From positions 8,422 through 72,421 of the forward strand of contig NZ_JBBAKG010000029.1 of NCBI RefSeq assembly GCF_040403615.1: DNA of 64,000 bases. Reading direction: 5' to 3'. The notes under the pieces are model-generated. The model ran no database searches, was not told where the DNA came from, and worked only from the letters and a program-made list of their open reading frames with translations. Below, piece by piece: positions 60,608 through 64,000 of the stretch (positions within the stretch are counted from its first letter, which is position 1; each line of letters opens with the position of its first letter). The position numbers were made by a program, and so were the translations under genes. The stretch comes from Haliscomenobacter sp040403615. Its GTDB lineage: Bacteria > Bacteroidota > Bacteroidia > Chitinophagales > Saprospiraceae.

Positions 60608-61354
60608 ATGCTACCACTCCCACAACTCGAATCTTACGCCATTCGTACTTTTGAAATTGACTGCAACAAGCAGTTGACCATTCCAGCATTGGTGCGCCTG
60701 ATGCAAGAAACGGCCATGCAACAAGTATTGGCCTTGAATATTTCTATTTGGGATCTGGAGGCCTACAAATTGGGCTGGGTGCTGATTCGCAAGCGACTCG
60801 ACATACAACGCTTGCCTACCTTGGGTGAGCAAATTTCAATCCACTCCTACCCTACCGGTGCAGATCGGGTGTTTACCTACCGCGATTTTGTGGTGCACGA
60901 TGCGGAGGGGAACATTTTAGCGACTTCGGCTACCACCTGGCTGTTGATGAATACCGAAACCCGACAAATGAGTCGTATTCCTGCAGATTTGCTAGCACGT
61001 TTTTCGGGTTATTTTCCGGCCAAAGAGCTTTGTTTGACGCACGCTTTGGATGCTTTGCCTACACTGGATCAACCTCAGCGCGAGCGCAGCTATTTGGTGG
61101 GTTGGTACGATTTGGATTTCATCAACCACCTCAACAATGTCCATTTTGTGAAATGGATGCTGGAAGCTTTGCCCAATTCGGTTTTGGATCAGCAAGTACT
61201 GGAACGGATGGATTTGCTTTTTTACGCAGAGGGAAACCTCGACGATCTGGTGCATGCGGAGTTGCAAGAACTGGAAGAAGGGATTTACCTGCATCAGTTA
61301 CTCCGCGAAAAAGATGGAAAAGCAATGGCTACTGCCAAAACAAAATGGAAGTGA
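60608..61354 (+). CDS. Acyl-ACP thioesterase
   Basis: The 248-residue protein has two hotdog domains of the FatA/bacterial TE family, which release free fatty acids from acyl-ACP. The N-terminal domain has CNKQLTIPALVRLMQETAM and LGWVLIRKRLDIQRLP. The second domain has YLVGWYDLDFINHLNNVHFV, whose Asp, Asn and His form the catalytic set known for this family. No signal peptide, so it acts in the cytosol. It is divergent from the HNH cassette and converges on the second S9 peptidase with 45 bases between. Chain-length preference cannot be read from sequence. Confidence 0.9.
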   Translation: MLPLPQLESYAIRTFEIDCNKQLTIPALVRLMQETAMQQVLALNISIWDLEAYKLGWVLIRKRLDIQRLPTLGEQISIHSYPTGADRVFTYRDFVVHDAEGNILATSATTWLLMNTETRQMSRIPADLLARFSGYFPAKELCLTHALDALPTLDQPQRERSYLVGWYDLDFINHLNNVHFVKWMLEALPNSVLDQQVLERMDLLFYAEGNLDDLVHAELQELEEGIYLHQLLREKDGKAMATAKTKWK

Positions 61355-61399
61355 TCTTGAAGATTAATCTCCTCAAGGTCACCTCCACATTGTAGTTCG

Positions 61400-63907
61400 T
61401 TAAGGCCGCTTGTTGTTCATCGGTTTTTCGCGGTTCATCTGGATGATGTCGGTACTGTCCTGGTAATCTCCCAAGAGGTGCTTGCAAAAATAATCTGCGC
61501 GCAACCAGAAGAAGTACTCATTCATCTCGGCATAGCCGTGGCGTTGGCCCGGGAACACAAAGAAGTCGAAGCGCTTGTTGGCCTTGATCAAGGCATTGGC
61601 CATGCGGATGGTCAGGCCGGGATGCACGTTATTGTCGATGTCTCCGGTGCAAATCAGCAGCTTGCCTTTCAGATTTTTGGCCAAGTCGGAGTTTTTGTCG
61701 ATGTCGTATTCAAAGGTGATGTTGCCTTTGGCGTCTTTTACTTCTTTGACCCCATCGTGTTTTTCACTCCACCAGCGGTTGTAGATGTTGTTTTCGTGGT
61801 TGCCGGAAGAAGACACCGCAACTTTGAAAAAGTCTGGATACACCAACATGGCAGCAGTGGACATAAAGCCCCCGCCAGAGTGGCCGAAAATGCCTACCCG
61901 GTTGATGTCGATGTAATCAAATCGATCTGCCAATTGTTCGGCAGAGACTTTTTTGTCTTCGAGGCCATAATCGCGCAGGTTGCCGTAGCCATAGTTGTGG
62001 TACCATTTGGAGCGGCTGGGGTGGCCGCCGCGGTTGCCCACCGTGATGACAATAAAGCCCAATTGCGCCTGTCGGTCGGTGCGATCCATTGCCGCAGAAA
62101 ACGACTTGTTCACCGCTTCAGTCTGTGGGCCGGGGTAAACGTACTCCAGAATCGGGTATTGCAGGGTAGAGTCAAAATCAAAGGGCTTGTACATCACGCC
62201 GTACAAGTCGGTGATGCCGTCGGCAGCTTTGACGATAAATGGCTCTGGAAATTTATAGCCTGCGGCAAAAAGCTGCGACAAGTCGGCAGTTTCCAAATCC
62301 ATAACTTTGTTGCCCAGGTTGTCCAGCAATTCAGATTTTGGAGTGGTGTTGACGCGGGAAAAATTGTTGATGAAAAACGTATTTGCGTCGTTGTTGGAGG
62401 TGGTGTGGTTGAATTCGCCTCTGCTGAGGAGTTTCAAGCCTGTCCCATCAAAATTGACGCGATAAAGGTGCGTCAAATATGGGTCTTCTCCAGGCTCACG
62501 GCCATTGGCCAGGAAATACAGTACCCGGTTTTTGCTGTCAATTGCTTCGATGCTTTCGCAGTGGAATGGGCCAGAGGTAATCTGATTTTTCAGCTTGCCC
62601 GTTTTGTCGTATAAGTAAAAATGTGCCCAACCATCGCGTTCTGACCAGTGGATGTATTCTTCCCCGTTGTTGACCAGACCAAGGTCGCGGGTTTCGACGT
62701 AGGTGTTCAATTCTTCGGTAATCAGGATTTTCACCACTCCAGTTTTGGTATCGGCCACACAATTGTCGATGTGCTTGAGGTCGCGACTGGTGCGGGAAAA
62801 ATAGAGCTGATCAGCATTGGGCGCCAACCACAGTGCAGGCTGGTGGTCATCGTCGCGGTTTTTGGCCAGGCGGGGCGCCCGCAACAGCGACAAGGATTGA
62901 TCCTTCAAGGTATCCAAAGCAATGCGGATTTTTTCTTTGGAGGGGAAATCAAATACCAGCATTTCAGACTGCGGCGCATCCTTCTCCCCTGGCAGGTGGT
63001 ACTTGTAGGTTTCGAGCGTAGGTCGGGGTTCGGCAATGGAGTTGATGACCCAAAGGTCTTTTACCTTGCGGCTATCGGTGCGGATCAGGGCAAACTTTTT
63101 GGAATCGGGTGAAAAAAGGACGCTGACACCCTGGCGTTTGCCTTTGTTTTTTTCCTTCTCCGTGTCTGTCTGGCCAAAAGTGCCACTTTCATAGCCGTAA
63201 TTTTCGACTCCGTCAGTCGTCAATTGGGTTTCGACGATGGTGCTGTCTTTTTCTTTTTTGACTGCTTTCAGGAAGTTGGCCTTGTCCATCCAATACAAGT
63301 TGAAATCTTTGGAGAACAACACATAAGAGGAATCGGGGGCAATCGTGGCCCAGGTAGGTTTGTCTTTGGGCTTTTTGTAATCATCCAGCAGCGTGAGTAC
63401 GCCTGTATTGAGGTCGTATTCAAAGTAGAAAGTCCGCTTCACTTTCTTGGGTGGTGCGTCGGACTTCTTTTCCTTCATATCGTCTTCCCCATCGTCCTTC
63501 TTTTCGTCTTCTTCGGCCAGTTTGCTTTTGACTTCAAAGCGAATGGCCGTTTCCTTGTTGATGAATTTGAGGTTGGTGATGTCGAGGTGCTGGGCATCAA
63601 AGGGGTCTTTGGACAGCCGCGACATGTCGGCAGCCATTTTCACGTTGTCGAACAGCACTTTTTTGAGCTTTTTGGCAGGATCGACCAGGTAATAGGTGCG
63701 GCCTTGGCTGGTTTCGTAGCTGTACCAAAAGCGTTCGCTTTCTTTGAGCCAGTGGGGCGTCACACTGGTGGAAAAGACCATTTTTTCCACCTTTGGCGTT
63801 GAAAAACGGGCAGCCAGCTCATAATTGGCTTTGGTAAGGGGTTTATTCTGAGTGTAGCCAAAGGTGGCAAGGCCCAGAGCAAACAGGGTGATAACGAGTT
63901 TTTTCAT
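61400..63907 (-). CDS. S9 peptidase, dipeptidyl-peptidase IV/prolyl tripeptidyl type, exported
   Basis: From ATG 63907 (MKKLVITLFALGLATFGYTQ, a signal peptide) it has 835 residues. The longer frame from 63940 is rejected. Residues about 30-570 form a beta-propeller with an unusual highly charged insertion rich in Lys, Asp and Glu near 135-160. The hydrolase domain has Ser677 in FGHSGGGFM, the Asp in GDIDNNVHPG and the His in GQRHGYAE. Related enzymes include prolyl oligopeptidases and DPP-IV family members in the periplasm. It is unrelated in detail to the peptidase at 22950, which has a GGSYGG serine motif. No T9SS domain is present. Confidence 0.9.
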   Translation of the reverse strand: MKKLVITLFALGLATFGYTQNKPLTKANYELAARFSTPKVEKMVFSTSVTPHWLKESERFWYSYETSQGRTYYLVDPAKKLKKVLFDNVKMAADMSRLSKDPFDAQHLDITNLKFINKETAIRFEVKSKLAEEDEKKDDGEDDMKEKKSDAPPKKVKRTFYFEYDLNTGVLTLLDDYKKPKDKPTWATIAPDSSYVLFSKDFNLYWMDKANFLKAVKKEKDSTIVETQLTTDGVENYGYESGTFGQTDTEKEKNKGKRQGVSVLFSPDSKKFALIRTDSRKVKDLWVINSIAEPRPTLETYKYHLPGEKDAPQSEMLVFDFPSKEKIRIALDTLKDQSLSLLRAPRLAKNRDDDHQPALWLAPNADQLYFSRTSRDLKHIDNCVADTKTGVVKILITEELNTYVETRDLGLVNNGEEYIHWSERDGWAHFYLYDKTGKLKNQITSGPFHCESIEAIDSKNRVLYFLANGREPGEDPYLTHLYRVNFDGTGLKLLSRGEFNHTTSNNDANTFFINNFSRVNTTPKSELLDNLGNKVMDLETADLSQLFAAGYKFPEPFIVKAADGITDLYGVMYKPFDFDSTLQYPILEYVYPGPQTEAVNKSFSAAMDRTDRQAQLGFIVITVGNRGGHPSRSKWYHNYGYGNLRDYGLEDKKVSAEQLADRFDYIDINRVGIFGHSGGGFMSTAAMLVYPDFFKVAVSSSGNHENNIYNRWWSEKHDGVKEVKDAKGNITFEYDIDKNSDLAKNLKGKLLICTGDIDNNVHPGLTIRMANALIKANKRFDFFVFPGQRHGYAEMNEYFFWLRADYFCKHLLGDYQDSTDIIQMNREKPMNNKRP

Positions 63908-64000
63908 GCTAGTCCAAAATTTTGCTTGGAAGATAGGCAAAAGCTGGAAAAAGGAAACGAAGGCAGCTGATAAGGCAGTTTTTTGACGACGGAGGGCGAA

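Noticed and set aside
61478..62614. 378-residue plus-strand frame
   Set aside because: It is antisense to the S9 peptidase, whose catalytic triad and signal peptide are clear.

Overview
The window comes from a member of the Bacteroidota, most likely the Saprospiria (Haliscomenobacter/Lewinella-like; an inference from gene content only, no 16S is present). The supporting marks are: an lpxC-fabZ fusion gene; type IX secretion (T9SS) cargo with both kinds of C-terminal sorting domain; promoters of the Bacteroidota form TTTG-N20-TAnnTTTG (clearest before gatB and rpsL) with few Shine-Dalgarno sequences; and the Bacteroidota gene order rpsL...rplQ-carA-eno-divIC-sucD. No rRNA, tRNA, CRISPR array, insertion sequence or prophage was seen.

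Layout. 1-274: 5' end of an exported protein gene cut by the window edge. 697-2145: gatB. 2149-6103 (minus): lipid A block lpxD - lpxC/fabZ - lpxA - ABC ATPase. 6172-10991 (minus): tetR - tolC - emrA - emrB, a tripartite drug-efflux operon with two matching TetR-type operators. 11154-14174 (plus): hemC - hemD - lipoprotein - aldose epimerase. 14183-22771: two divergent T9SS surface proteins; one has a choice-of-anchor L / SprB-like architecture, the other is a giant protein of at least 16 cysteine-paired repeats interrupted by a 100-N assembly gap. 22950-32872: S9 peptidase, an unknown membrane protein, M20 amidohydrolase, GT2 glycosyltransferase, MFS exporter, and an IorAB-type molybdenum hydroxylase.

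32959-57215 (minus) is the large translation cluster. In transcription order: rpsL-rpsG-fusA, rpsJ-rplCDWB-rpsS-rplV-rpsC, then after a 291-bp break with a long hairpin and a new promoter rplP-rpmC-rpsQ-rplNXE-rpsNH-rplFR-rpsE-rpmD-rplO-secY-map, infA-rpmJ-rpsMKD-rpoA-rplQ, then carA, eno, divIC and sucD. Many spacers hold short palindromes lying within a few bases of the preceding stop codon. At least two sequence families are recognisable: CCCACGAnnnnnnTCGTGGG and GGnAACC-n-GGTTnCC. They look like REP-type dispersed elements.

57416-63907: a redoxin and a multicopper oxidase overlapping by 4 nt, a two-gene HNH nuclease cassette, an acyl-ACP thioesterase, and a second S9/DPP-IV-like peptidase.

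Most of the window is conserved housekeeping sequence. The parts least explained by known families are the 16-repeat T9SS protein, the intergenic palindromes at gene 3' ends, the small-protein/HNH cassette, the RGG-like tail on ribosomal protein S3, and the long inverted repeat at 25355-25499.
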